This document shows positions 26,377 through 36,777 of a stretch of DNA of 51,230 nucleotides, piece by piece (position 1 is the first letter of the stretch; each line of letters begins with the position of its first letter). Source of the DNA: DATKCJ01 sp035513275. GTDB lineage: Bacteria > Verrucomicrobiota > Verrucomicrobiia > Opitutales > Opitutaceae. Under the pieces are notes generated by a model. It made no database searches. It was given only the letters and a program-made list of their open reading frames with translations, and was not told the origin of the DNA. The stretch spans positions 1 through 51,230 of the forward strand of contig DATKCJ010000237.1 in assembly GCA_035513275.1 (NCBI GenBank), in the 5' to 3' direction. Both the position numbers and the translations under genes were made by a program.

Positions 26377-26832
26377 ATGCCCGAGGTCCTCTTCATCTGC
26401 ACCGGAAATTACTATCGCAGCCGCTTTGCCGAGGCGGTGTTCAACCACCACGCGCAGCGCGAGAAGCTCGCGTGGCGTGCATTCTCGCGCGGACTCGCGA
26501 TCGAGCTCGCGCCGCAGGACTCGTCCCTTTCGGAGCACACGGTCGACGCCCTTCAGCGTCGCTCGATACCCCTCGCCCACACTGCGGCGCGGCCGCAATC
26601 ACTCGTCGAGGCCGACCTCAAGCGCGCGACGCGGATCATCGCACTCAAGGACGCCGAGCACCGGCCGATGATCGCGCGGCGGTTTCCCGCTTGGGAGTCG
26701 CGCGTGGAGTTCTGGCACGTGTCGGACATCGACCAGGCAGATCCGCGCGAGGCAGTCGACGAGATCGATGCGCGCGTGCGCAAGCTGGTGGCGGAGCTCA
26801 GCGGCGGGGCGCGGCCGCTGCCGCGGAGTTGA
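26377..26832 (+). CDS. Low-molecular-weight protein tyrosine phosphatase-like protein
   Basis: The protein has 151 residues. The ATG at 26377 (MPEVLFICTGNYYRSR) is chosen because the P-loop begins almost at once, as in the family; the frame to 26224 crosses two palindromes. The CX5R loop is Cys8-TGNYY-Arg14 followed by Ser. A general-acid Asp is offered by VSDIDQADPREAVDEID near the C-terminus. LMW-PTPs dephosphorylate Tyr of kinases or act in surface polysaccharide control; related arsenate reductases share the fold. The loop has Asn-Tyr-Tyr where typical phosphatases have a more compact CxxNxCR, so substrate preference is uncertain. Confidence 0.8.
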   Translation: MPEVLFICTGNYYRSRFAEAVFNHHAQREKLAWRAFSRGLAIELAPQDSSLSEHTVDALQRRSIPLAHTAARPQSLVEADLKRATRIIALKDAEHRPMIARRFPAWESRVEFWHVSDIDQADPREAVDEIDARVRKLVAELSGGARPLPRS

Positions 26833-26862
26833 AGCCGAGAGTCGAAAAGCGGCAGGATTGGA

Positions 26863-26910
26863 GTAGGGCAGGTCTTTGACCTGCCGACGCGGGTCAAAGA
26901 CCCGCGCTAC
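26863..26910. repeat. Double-hairpin GTAG...CTAC element, copy 2
   Basis: This is almost identical to 9262-9310, with the same two stems and small changes confined to the loops. It lies between the convergent phosphatase and proline-rich protein genes, the same context as copy 1. Confidence 0.88.
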
Positions 26911-26913
26911 TCC

Positions 26914-28008
26914 TCAAAACCGCCGCGTGTAGAGTGCGCCGTGGGGATCCCTGAAAGTGATCACCGGGCCGTCGATAGACACGAACTCGAGCTTGCTCTG
27001 CACGTCGACGATGTCGCCGGGTCGATGCATCATGGTGCCTACCATGAGGAATCCGCCGCTGGTGTTCGCGCGGATGCCGGTGATGTTGAGATTGTTCACG
27101 AGCGCGGTGTAAGCGGGATTCGGCTTCGGCGCGGGCGGCTCATAGGCACGTTCCTCGGGAAGTGCTGCCGGCGGGGGCATCGAAGTCTGTGACGCATCGG
27201 GCGGGAGTCGCACCACACCGGGCGCGATTTCTTCGCCTGCCGTGAGCGGAGCGGGCTCGGGCATCTTGAATTCGGGCGCAGATTCTGCAGGCGCCGGCGT
27301 CGCGGCCTGTGGCGCGGGAGCGGGTGCTGCTTGGGCTGGAATGCTCGCAGGTGTCGCGGCTGGCGTCGTGACCGCGGGCGCGGCGGCCCGTGCCGGCTCC
27401 TCATCATTGAAGAGGCCAAACGGATCCATGAAGAACAGATAGGCGGCGCCACCCAGAACCAAGATAGCGATGCTGAAGAGCACCAAGCCCACGGTTCGCG
27501 GTGACGGAGGCTTTGGCGCGTCTTTTGGCTCGCCGTTCTGGTCGTCCTTCGGCTCCGGTTTTCCAGTCGGCGGAGGTGGAAACTTCAGCGGACGCGGCGG
27601 CGCTGCGACGGGTGGCGTGACTTCATGTGCCGGAGTTGGAGCAGGAGGTTGAGCGACCGGCGCTGGCATGTGTGCCGGCATTACAGGCGGAGGTGGCTGA
27701 AAAATCGGCGAGGGAGCGGGAGCGGCCTCTGGAATCACAACGGGAGGCGGCGCAGCCTGCACGACCGGTTCCGGCGGTGCGGGAGGTGGCGGGGACGGCG
27801 GCATGGCCGGCGCGGATTCACCGGAACCGGGCTTTATAATGGAGGAGAGCCGCATCCTGGGAGCCGCATCCACCGTCGGCGCGGAAGGCGCCGCCGGCTC
27901 CGCGGGCTTCGCCGGTTCGGCCTTGGGGGCCTCCGGCGGTGCACTTGGCGGATGATCGGGTGTCTTGCGCAAACGCAATGACAGGCGTGGCTGTTCCTCC
28001 TGACTCAT
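26914..28008 (-). CDS. Proline/alanine-rich single-pass membrane protein
   Basis: The protein has 364 residues. The N-terminal ~165 residues are a Pro/Ala-rich, presumably disordered cytoplasmic tail containing the tract MPPSPPPPAPPEPVV. One membrane helix follows (TVGLVLFSIAILVLGGAAYLFF, about 172-193). A second Pro/Ala-rich linker leads to a compact C-terminal domain (about 300-364) reading NNLNITGIR, GFLMVGTMMHRPGDIVD, LEFVSIDGPVITFRDPHGALYTRRF. That small beta domain resembles the periplasmic end of GspC/PilP-like proteins, but similarity is weak and no secretion genes are adjacent. Topology is N-in/C-out by charge. The function is unknown. Confidence 0.7.
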   Translation of the reverse strand: MSQEEQPRLSLRLRKTPDHPPSAPPEAPKAEPAKPAEPAAPSAPTVDAAPRMRLSSIIKPGSGESAPAMPPSPPPPAPPEPVVQAAPPPVVIPEAAPAPSPIFQPPPPVMPAHMPAPVAQPPAPTPAHEVTPPVAAPPRPLKFPPPPTGKPEPKDDQNGEPKDAPKPPSPRTVGLVLFSIAILVLGGAAYLFFMDPFGLFNDEEPARAAAPAVTTPAATPASIPAQAAPAPAPQAATPAPAESAPEFKMPEPAPLTAGEEIAPGVVRLPPDASQTSMPPPAALPEERAYEPPAPKPNPAYTALVNNLNITGIRANTSGGFLMVGTMMHRPGDIVDVQSKLEFVSIDGPVITFRDPHGALYTRRF

Positions 28009-28136
28009 TGGTGCGACAGTGGAATCTTTCGCGGGGCTTGAAAAGGCGGTAATCCCCCGGTGGTCACACTTTTACGAGCCAGTGATGGATTATGCACTTT
28101 TGCGGCGACCTAAAACCCGCATCGGCATCGGGCAGG

Positions 28137-29555
28137 TCACCCCCACAATCGCGATTGCAGCTTCGCGAAACGGGCGATGACCGTGTCTTGATCGGGGTGG
28201 TGACCGTCGGCGACCACCATTTTCCCGCCTACGACGACGTCCCTGATCGCGGGCCGGCCAGCGCAAAAGACGATGCTCGTAAGCAGGGAGGCATCATCCG
28301 CGCCCGCGATCGCCGGATCGTTGAGGTCGACCGTGAAGAAATCCGCCGCGCGGCCGGGCTCGAGCGAGCCGCCCGGTGCGTGAAGCGCTTCGGCTCCTGA
28401 TCGCGAGGCGGAGGTGAACAGCAACCGTGCGAGTGCGGATGCGTCGTTCGAGGCCTCGACAGTATGAGGCTCCAGCACCTGGCGTTCGAGTTGTTGCAGG
28501 CGCAGGTGGTATTCGACTTGGCGCGCGTCCTCGAGCAGATCGATCTGGATGTTGCTGTCCGTGCCGAACGACAGAGGCACGCCGCGCGCGAGGAAGAGAT
28601 CGGCGCGCAGGATGCCGTCGCCAAGGTTTCGCTCGGTGGTCGGGCAGGCGCACACGCGTGCTCCAGCGCGCGAGAATCGCGAGATCTCCTGCGGTGTCAT
28701 ATGGATCGCGTGCACCGCCGTGAAATCGCGACCGAGCAATCCCTCGCGCTCGAGCAGTGCCGACGGGGAGACGCCGTGCTCGGCGAGGCATGCCTCGTTT
28801 TCCGCGGGTTGCTCAGAGACGTGCATGTGCACGGGCAATCCGTGGCCGGCGATTCCGTCGCGCAGCGCGCGCAAATATGCGAGCGGCACGGCACGCACGC
28901 TGTGCGGCGCGACTCCGGTCCATGCGGCGTCGCGCGCGTGAGTCGAGTCGAGGTCGGTGCGAAGTTTGTTGAGCGCGTCGAGAAACGAATCCGGCGACGG
29001 CGTACTGAAACGGATTTGCGCGGGCGTCGGCTCCTTCCCGGGACCGGCGCGCACGTAGGCGCAGTGGAGCAGCGCGATGCGGATGCCCGTGTCGCGCGCG
29101 GCCTGCACGATGCGCTTCGCCGTCTCGTTCGCATCCGCGTAGGGCGCGCCGCCGGGTGCGTGGTGCAGGTAGTGAAACTCGCCGACGGTCGTGATACCGT
29201 TGAGCGCCATTTCAAGAAATGCCATCCGCGCGGCGTCGTGGATGTCGTCGGGGTTGAGAGAAGTCGCCGCGTGAAACATCTTCTCGCGCCACGTCCAGAA
29301 CGTGTCGCGATTCGGGCCCGTGCGGTGCTCGGTGCGCCCGCGGATGACGCGCTGAAACGTGTGTGAGTGCGCGTTCACCATGCCCGGCAGCATCACGCGG
29401 CCCGGCAGGCGGGTCGCTGCGGCGAGATCGGCCGGGTCGTGCGAGAGGCGGTCGATGCGACCGCGGTCGTCTGCGACAAGTGCAAGCCCGCGCTCGAAAC
29501 GACCCTCGACGAGCATCGCGTCGGGCAACCATGCAGTCGTTCGGGAGTCGGCCAT
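28137..29555 (-). CDS. hutF: Formimidoylglutamate deiminase
   Basis: The protein has 472 residues starting MADSRTTAWLPDAML. The start at 29555 fits the family; a frame extension to 29657 overlaps the divergent gene's start. It is an amidohydrolase with PGMVNAHSHTFQRVIRG (His63, His65), HMHVSEQPAENEAC, VHAIHMTPQEI and SFGTDSNIQIDLLEDAR, the signature run of HutF. It converts N-formimidoyl-L-glutamate to N-formyl-L-glutamate and ammonia in the five-step histidine degradation route, in the cytoplasm. HutG, which should use the product, is not in the window. It is separated from hutHU by two unrelated genes. Confidence 0.93.
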   Translation of the reverse strand: MADSRTTAWLPDAMLVEGRFERGLALVADDRGRIDRLSHDPADLAAATRLPGRVMLPGMVNAHSHTFQRVIRGRTEHRTGPNRDTFWTWREKMFHAATSLNPDDIHDAARMAFLEMALNGITTVGEFHYLHHAPGGAPYADANETAKRIVQAARDTGIRIALLHCAYVRAGPGKEPTPAQIRFSTPSPDSFLDALNKLRTDLDSTHARDAAWTGVAPHSVRAVPLAYLRALRDGIAGHGLPVHMHVSEQPAENEACLAEHGVSPSALLEREGLLGRDFTAVHAIHMTPQEISRFSRAGARVCACPTTERNLGDGILRADLFLARGVPLSFGTDSNIQIDLLEDARQVEYHLRLQQLERQVLEPHTVEASNDASALARLLFTSASRSGAEALHAPGGSLEPGRAADFFTVDLNDPAIAGADDASLLTSIVFCAGRPAIRDVVVGGKMVVADGHHPDQDTVIARFAKLQSRLWG

Positions 29556-29644
29556 GGCGAAAGTCCGCACCTCGCCACGCGCGGTGTCGACACGGAAACT
29601 GCGCGCAGCTTGCCGGCGATGCGATGGCGAGAGATTCTGCACTG

Positions 29645-30382
29645 ATGAGTCAGACAACCCCGCCTCGACCGCTTGCCGAAAACGCCGGGCTCGCGTTCCC
29701 GGGGGCGCATTTGCCGGCAGGGCTCATCGTAGGCGGCGAAAAGGCGCGACGGATGCTCGCGTTGCGGAACCGACACGGGAAAGCCAACGCGGACGTGCTG
29801 CGACTTTACGTGGACGCGACCGACCCCGGTGGAGCGGGTGCCGGCCGATGGGTCGTGGATTTTCCCGCCGACACGACGCATGTGGAGGCATCGCTCTACG
29901 AGGCGCCCTTCGCGGTCCTCAAGCGTGCGCACGGCGTCCTGCACAGGCGCGCCGACCCGATGCGGATCGCGATTGCGCGGATCGATTCATTTCTCGCGGC
30001 GCCGCTGGGAAGCGCGCCGCGGGGTTTTGCGCGAATCGATTCCGCCACGCTCCCGGGCGCGGGTCTCGTGGTCGTCGCGACCGACGACGACTTTCTCGCG
30101 ACGGTGCTGCGATCAGGGGTGTTCGAAACATGGGTGGCCGCAAACGGCGGCCGGCTGCGCGTGCGCCACGTCGCGTCATTTCCCTTTCCATGGCCGCCCC
30201 GAACCGGCCGCAGCGAGCTCACACGCGTGCAACTCGAGCTTCGCGACTCTGTCGTGCGCGCGAGTCCCGCCGACCTCGACACCGCCGTCGCCGCCACCTA
30301 CGGCTGGCGCGACATCGAAGACGAGGACGACCTCGTGAGCCGCCTCGGGGCGGTTTATAACTCGAGATCGAAGGAATCCTGA
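29645..30382 (+). CDS. Orphan MmeI/YeeA-like target-recognition domain protein
   Basis: The protein has 245 residues from the ATG at 29645; an ATG at 29624 is also possible. LAENAGLAFPGAHLPAG, ALRNRHGKANADVLRLY, RWVVDFPADTTHVEASLYE, DDFLATVLRSGVFETWVA and ASFPFPWPP line up, from memory of the family, with the C-terminal target-recognition and spacer segments of MmeI/YeeA-type DNA methyltransferases. The conserved aromatic WW/RP stretch and the flexible TPRxS region seem shortened or lost. There is no methyltransferase (NPPY) or nuclease motif here or in neighbours. It may be a free-standing DNA-binding relic, an anti-restriction or specificity protein, or a decayed fragment. It diverges from hutF. 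Confidence 0.5.
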   Translation: MSQTTPPRPLAENAGLAFPGAHLPAGLIVGGEKARRMLALRNRHGKANADVLRLYVDATDPGGAGAGRWVVDFPADTTHVEASLYEAPFAVLKRAHGVLHRRADPMRIAIARIDSFLAAPLGSAPRGFARIDSATLPGAGLVVVATDDDFLATVLRSGVFETWVAANGGRLRVRHVASFPFPWPPRTGRSELTRVQLELRDSVVRASPADLDTAVAATYGWRDIEDEDDLVSRLGAVYNSRSKES

Positions 30383-30521
30383 ACGCGGAGTGCTCTGCGT
30401 AGTGTCCACTTCAGACTCAGGGGAAGCACTTGCCGTCCCGTGAGAATTTGCGCTTCTTGCCTTTCGATGCTTGAAGCCGGGATTTTCCCGGGCGACATCT
30501 CCCCGTCTCACGGTTTTCAAC

Positions 30522-32267
30522 ATGGTCCACACATTCCCGACCTTCGAGATCGACGAGGACAAGCGCGAGTTCCGGGCACGCGGTTGCGTGGTCAAGCTGC
30601 AGCCGAAGGTCTTCGACTTGCTCGCGTTTCTGGCGACCCACCGGGACCGTGTTGTCTCAAAGGAAGAGCTTCTCGATTCGCTGTGGGCAGGAGTGATCGT
30701 CGCCGATGGCTCGCTCCAGCGCGCCGTGAGTCTGGCACGAAGCGCACTGGCCGACGCGGGCGCCAGCGATGCAATCCGCACGTTCTCGCGGCAGGGCTAC
30801 AGACTCGTCGTCGAGGGAGGAGCGCAGGAGACCGAAGCAGCGGGTGTGTCGCGCGGCGCCGCGGCCGCACCCGAGCCAGACTCGATCGCGGTGCTCGCAT
30901 TCGTCGATATGTCGCCGCGCAGGGATCGCGAGTATTTCTCGGATGGAATTGCCGAGGAGTTGCTCAACCTCCTCGCGAAGATTCCGCAGCTTCGGGTGAT
31001 CGCGCGCACGTCGTCATTCTCTTTCAAGGGCAAGGACGTGCCCATCTCCGAGATTGCACGCCGTCTCCATGTCGCACACGTGCTCGAAGGCAGCGTGCGG
31101 TGGTCGGGCAGCAAGGTTCGCGTGACCGCGCAGCTCATCCGCGCGAGCGACAGCAGCCACGTGTGGTCGGAGACCCATGACCGGCCGCTCGACGACATAT
31201 TCCACGTGCAAGACGAGATCGCCGGTGCAGTCGTGGAGCAGTTGAAGATCCGGCTGCTGGGTGCTCCCCCGAGGGCTGTCGAGACTGACTCGGGCGCCTT
31301 TGCTCTTTTCCTTCAGGCGCGCCAGGAACAGCGCCGGCATTCGGCTGCCGGTTACGAGAACGCGCTCAGGCTCCTGACCCGCGTGTTTGCGATCGATCCG
31401 GACTACGCCCCGGCCTGGGACTTGCGTGGGTCGATCCTTGTGAATCAAGCGGGCAAGAGCCTGATCCCGGCCACCGAGGGATACCGGAAGTCGCGTGAGG
31501 CGACAGAACGTGCGCTGGCAATCAATCCGGAGTATGCGCCCGCGCACGGTGCCCTCGGCTGGATCGCCATGTATAGCGCCCGCGACTTCGCGGCAGCCGC
31601 GCGGCACTACGAGCGCGCGCTGGCGCTGGCACCGTCCGATGTGCATCTGCTCGTCGAGGCGGCGGGCCTGATGGTGCTTCTGGGCCGGGATGAGCGTGCG
31701 ATCGCAATCCGCGAATTCGCGGTCTCCCGCGATCCCGCCAACGCGTTCTCCCACACGGGCCTGGGTCGGGCCTACCGGAGCGCGGGTCGCCACGTGGAGG
31801 CGCTCGCGTGCTATCGCAGGGCGCTGGCGCTGAGCCCGGGAATGGTCGGCATTCCTTCGCGGATCGGCGCCGCGCTGCTGAGCCTGAACCAGCCGAAGGC
31901 CGCGCTGGCCGAGGCGGAGAAGGAGCCGATCGATGTGCTCCGGTTGATCGCCGTGGCGACGATCCGGCACGCGCTGGGTCACAAAGCGAAATCCGACGAA
32001 GCGCTTCGCGAGGTCATGACGAGATTTGGCGCAGACTGGGCGTGCAACATCGCGCGGGTGCTTGCGTTTCGCGGCGAGGCCGATCGCGCCTTCGAGTGGC
32101 TCGAGAAGGCGGTCGAGGCAAACGACTCTGGACTCGCGGGGATCGGCACGGAGCGTGAGTTCGACAACCTGCGCGGCGATAAGCGCTGGCTGCCCTTCCT
32201 GCGCAAGATCGGCATGTCCCCAAGGCATCTCGCCGCGATCCGATTCGAGGTCGATTTGCCCAAGTAA
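30522..32267 (+). CDS. Winged-helix (CadC/ToxR-type) regulator with TPR repeats
   Basis: The protein has 581 residues from the ATG at 30522. Residues 1-100 form an OmpR/ToxR-type DNA-binding domain (FEIDEDKREFRARG, LQPKVFDLLAFLATHRDRVVSKEELLDSLW, TFSRQGYRLV). Residues ~120-240 match the TolB-like N-terminal segment common in adenylate-cyclase-type regulators (SIAVLAFVDMSP, YFSDGIAEELLNLLA, VLEGSVRWSG, VWSETHDRPLDDIFHVQDEIA). The remainder has several tetratricopeptide repeats (ALAINPEYAPAHGALGWIAMYS and others). No membrane helix is seen, unlike CadC itself. It is a likely transcription regulator responding to a protein or ligand through the TPRs; the target is unknown. Confidence 0.87.
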   Translation: MVHTFPTFEIDEDKREFRARGCVVKLQPKVFDLLAFLATHRDRVVSKEELLDSLWAGVIVADGSLQRAVSLARSALADAGASDAIRTFSRQGYRLVVEGGAQETEAAGVSRGAAAAPEPDSIAVLAFVDMSPRRDREYFSDGIAEELLNLLAKIPQLRVIARTSSFSFKGKDVPISEIARRLHVAHVLEGSVRWSGSKVRVTAQLIRASDSSHVWSETHDRPLDDIFHVQDEIAGAVVEQLKIRLLGAPPRAVETDSGAFALFLQARQEQRRHSAAGYENALRLLTRVFAIDPDYAPAWDLRGSILVNQAGKSLIPATEGYRKSREATERALAINPEYAPAHGALGWIAMYSARDFAAAARHYERALALAPSDVHLLVEAAGLMVLLGRDERAIAIREFAVSRDPANAFSHTGLGRAYRSAGRHVEALACYRRALALSPGMVGIPSRIGAALLSLNQPKAALAEAEKEPIDVLRLIAVATIRHALGHKAKSDEALREVMTRFGADWACNIARVLAFRGEADRAFEWLEKAVEANDSGLAGIGTEREFDNLRGDKRWLPFLRKIGMSPRHLAAIRFEVDLPK

Positions 32268-32300
32268 TCGGCGCCGTGCAACGGATTGGTTTCGACGAGG

Positions 32301-33155
32301 CTAGTTGATCAACTGCAATTCGTCGCCCACGTGTACTTCGCCCGGCTCGACGACTTGCGCATAGACGCCGGCGCGATGGCGGGTGGCTTTCACGAGGGTG
32401 CGCATCACCTGCGGGTCCTTCGGAAGCTCGTCGGCCGCCTGCGTCGCCATCACGCAGCGGGGGCAGGCCGTGGCGATCTCGACCACGGCGGCGCCGATCT
32501 GGATCCGCCGGCCGATCCATTCGAATTCCGGATAGCCGCTGGACGCCGTCGAGCCGACCAGAAGGTTCGGGCGGAACCGCCGCTCATCCCACGCGCTTGC
32601 GGGGGCGATGCCTGCGAGCGTGCGCAAGGTTACGTCTGTCAGAAGGTGAAGAGGAAACGCGTCGAAGAAGTTTCCATCGCGCATCGCGCGCATCCTCTCG
32701 GGCGTGAATTCGCTCATGTCTGCCATCGGTTCGCCGGGCACGAGCCCCATGAGTTCTCGGATCGCCTCGGGCGAGACGCCTTGCGAGGTGACTCGCGGCG
32801 CTTCCTCGGCACCCGGCGGTCCGAGCGAACGAAGCGAGACGGGGCGACCGAGAAATTCACCGAGCAGGCGCACCGTGTCGGAGTCGCCAGAGTGGAGGAC
32901 ATTGCCGTCGGGCAGTGCGATCTCAACCGGCGGCGGCTCCGCATCGGCGCCGGGCGCGTGCGTGTAGCGTGCGCGGCACGCGCGCAGGAGCGGAATCCAC
33001 TTCGCGTTGGTGACGCCGCCGCGCGTCTCATCGAACACGGCCCAGCCGCGATCGCCGGGGATGCCGCGCCTGGAAAGCAGCGCTGAGTCGAGCGTCTCGC
33101 CCGCCATGCTTTTGATGGGGAAGCGCCGCAGGCCTTGGACGGTGCCGAGTGTCAT
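32301..33155 (-). CDS. MOSC domain protein with N-terminal beta barrel
   Basis: The protein has 284 residues. The N-terminal part (VQGLRRFPIKSMAGETLDSA, GDRGWAVFD) is the MOSC_N beta barrel, and the C-terminal MOSC domain carries the conserved cysteine in EIATACPRCVMATQ and RFRPNLLV. MOSC proteins bind molybdenum cofactor sulphur or, in YiiM/YcbX relatives, reduce N-hydroxylated compounds. The start at 33155 is 7 bp after the hutU stop, and a GGAG lies immediately before that stop, so translation is probably coupled to hutU. A functional link to histidine degradation is not known. Confidence 0.88.
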   Translation of the reverse strand: MTLGTVQGLRRFPIKSMAGETLDSALLSRRGIPGDRGWAVFDETRGGVTNAKWIPLLRACRARYTHAPGADAEPPPVEIALPDGNVLHSGDSDTVRLLGEFLGRPVSLRSLGPPGAEEAPRVTSQGVSPEAIRELMGLVPGEPMADMSEFTPERMRAMRDGNFFDAFPLHLLTDVTLRTLAGIAPASAWDERRFRPNLLVGSTASSGYPEFEWIGRRIQIGAAVVEIATACPRCVMATQAADELPKDPQVMRTLVKATRHRAGVYAQVVEPGEVHVGDELQLIN

Positions 33156-33161
33156 CGCGTT

Positions 33162-34820
<1,659 letters not shown>

Positions 34821-34826
34821 CGGTCG

Positions 34827-34832
34827 TTCCTC
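34827..34832 (-). promoter_or_regulatory. Ribosome binding site of hutU overlapping the hutH stop
   Basis: Read on the minus strand, TGAGGAACGACCGATG joins the hutH stop TGA, the GAGGAA ribosome binding site and the hutU ATG, which implies translational coupling. Confidence 0.8.
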
Positions 34833-36390
34833 AGACAAGCGCACCGCCGGCGGCCTCGGCTGCGGTGACAACGGCGCCGGATTGGACGAGTTCTAGGGCG
34901 GCCTGGATGTCGTTGTGGAAGAGCCGGTCGGAATCGGCGAACGGGATGCGTGCGCGGATCGCGGCGTGTGCGGCCTCGGTCATCGGACCAGAACAGAGCG
35001 GACGCATGAAATCCATCGCCTGCGCGGCGCAGAGCAGCTCGATCGCGAGCACCGTCTCGGTGTTTTGGACAACCTGACGGAGCTTCGTGGCGGCGATCGC
35101 GCCCATCGACACATGGTCCTCCTGGCCCAGCGAGGAAGGGATCGAGTCGACGGAGGCAGGGTGGGCGAGGATCTTGTTTTCCGAGACGAGCGCGGCGGAG
35201 GTGTATTGGGGAATCATGAAACCGGAGTTGATGCCGGTGTCCTTCATGAGGAGGCGCGGGAGCGGCGGACTGGTGGTGTTGTCGCCGCCAAGGAGGAGGT
35301 AGGTGCGACGCTCGGAGATCGAGGCGATCTCGGCGGTGCCAATCGCGAGGTAGTCGAGCGCGAGTGCGAGCGGTTCGCCGTGGAAATTGCCGCCGCTGAT
35401 CACGTCGCCGTTCTCGAAGACGAGAGGGTTGTCGGTGGCGGAGTTGATCTCCACCTCGACGACCTGTTGCGCGTGGCGGACGGCGTCGCGCGCGGCTCCG
35501 TGGACCTGGGGGACGCACCGGAGCGAGTAGGGGTCCTGCACCTTGTCGCAGTCGGCGTGCGAAGTGAGAATCTGCGAACCTTCGAGCAACCGGCGGACGT
35601 TCGACGCGGACTCGAGGGCGCCGGGGTGGGGGCGCGCGAGGTGGATGCGTTCGTCGAACGGGGCAACGCTGCCGCGCCAGCCCTCGATTGAAAGCGTGGC
35701 TGCGATGTCGGCGGTTTTGAGGATGCGCCGGATTCGAAGCAGGCAGTGGACGGCGTAGGCCGACATGAACTGCGTGCCGTTGATCATCGAGATGCCCTCC
35801 TTCGACTGGAGGCGGAGCGGTTCAATTCCGAGGGTTGCGTGGGCTTCGCGCGCCGGCATCCGGCGTCCGCGGAAGTCGACTTCACCGAGTCCGATCACGG
35901 CGAGGGTGAGGTGGGCGAGCGGCGCGAGATCGCCCGAGGCGCCGAGTGATCCCTTGGTGAAGATGATCGGGTGGACGCCCTCGTTAAAGAACACGACGAG
36001 ACGCTCGACCAGCTCCGGCGTGACGCCCGAGTTTCCCACCGAGAGCCCGGCAATTTTCAGGAGGAGCATGAGGCGCACGATTTCCGGCGGCACTTCGTCA
36101 CCGATGCCGACCGCGTGGCTGAGGATGAGATTCTCCTGGAGTTTCATTCCGTCCTCCGGAGCGATGCGCTCGCGTGCGAGGGCGCCGAAGCCGGTGTTGA
36201 TCCCGTAGTGCGGCGCGGGATCGGACTTCACGCGGTCGACTATAGCGCGCGATTCGGCGATCCGTTTGCGCGCTTCTTCCGCGAGGCGCACGCGCACACC
36301 GGGCGTCAACAGCGCGGCCACGCGCTCAAGATTCAGTGAACGGCCCTCGATGACGGACTCAGAGCCGTCTGCGGGCTGGGGTAACTTCAT
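34831..36390 (-). CDS. hutH: Histidine ammonia-lyase
   Basis: The protein has 519 residues from the ATG at 36390. The MIO prosthetic group forms from Ala151-Ser152-Gly153 in GSLGASGDLAPLAH. Tyr62 in HYGINTGFG, NGTQFMSAY, QDPYSLRCVPQVHGA and NSATDNPL are the other conserved active-site runs. It deaminates L-histidine to urocanate. It is the first gene of the hutH-hutU-MOSC run and diverges from the giant protein gene. Length and motifs are canonical. Confidence 0.97.
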   Translation of the reverse strand: MKLPQPADGSESVIEGRSLNLERVAALLTPGVRVRLAEEARKRIAESRAIVDRVKSDPAPHYGINTGFGALARERIAPEDGMKLQENLILSHAVGIGDEVPPEIVRLMLLLKIAGLSVGNSGVTPELVERLVVFFNEGVHPIIFTKGSLGASGDLAPLAHLTLAVIGLGEVDFRGRRMPAREAHATLGIEPLRLQSKEGISMINGTQFMSAYAVHCLLRIRRILKTADIAATLSIEGWRGSVAPFDERIHLARPHPGALESASNVRRLLEGSQILTSHADCDKVQDPYSLRCVPQVHGAARDAVRHAQQVVEVEINSATDNPLVFENGDVISGGNFHGEPLALALDYLAIGTAEIASISERRTYLLLGGDNTTSPPLPRLLMKDTGINSGFMIPQYTSAALVSENKILAHPASVDSIPSSLGQEDHVSMGAIAATKLRQVVQNTETVLAIELLCAAQAMDFMRPLCSGPMTEAAHAAIRARIPFADSDRLFHNDIQAALELVQSGAVVTAAEAAGGALV

Positions 36391-36777
36391 GCGGATTCTC
36401 TACTGTCGAACCTCGCCTGGAGGAAGGCCAAACAGGAATGCAAACCGCACGCGTTTCCATGCGTGCCGCGCCTGATTCGAGGGGAGACCTCACCGGCATG
36501 CGTGTGCATTTTCCGGACGAACTTTCCGGAAAATCTTGAGACGCGACGCAGGGTTTCCCGCTGATCAATTTCGAAGAATGCTGAGGCGAATCCCCCAATC
36601 GGAACACGTAGCAGGACATTAGTGGTTTCCCTGATTTGTGTTTTCTCCACGGATTTTGGGTTTGACCAATTCAGGTTGGATTCAGATTCCTGATGGCGTC
36701 CATTAGCTGTGTTTGTTGAAGCTCGGCTCATAAGGGTCTGCTGAATACAAGGACGGCGTGGCGGAATCACCTCCCCA
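36391..36777. other. AT-richer divergent intergenic region
   Basis: This 387 bp stretch lies between the divergent hutH gene and the giant ORF and is visibly lower in GC than both. It must hold promoters for both. A TTGACC at 36662-36667 could be a -35 box, but no good -10 follows at the right spacing. No palindrome of the GTAG family occurs here and no small gene was recognised. Confidence 0.45.

Noticed and set aside
36662..36690. Possible sigma-70 promoter (TTGACC) upstream of the giant gene
   Set aside because: No acceptable -10 hexamer at 16-18 bp spacing was found, so it is not listed as a promoter.
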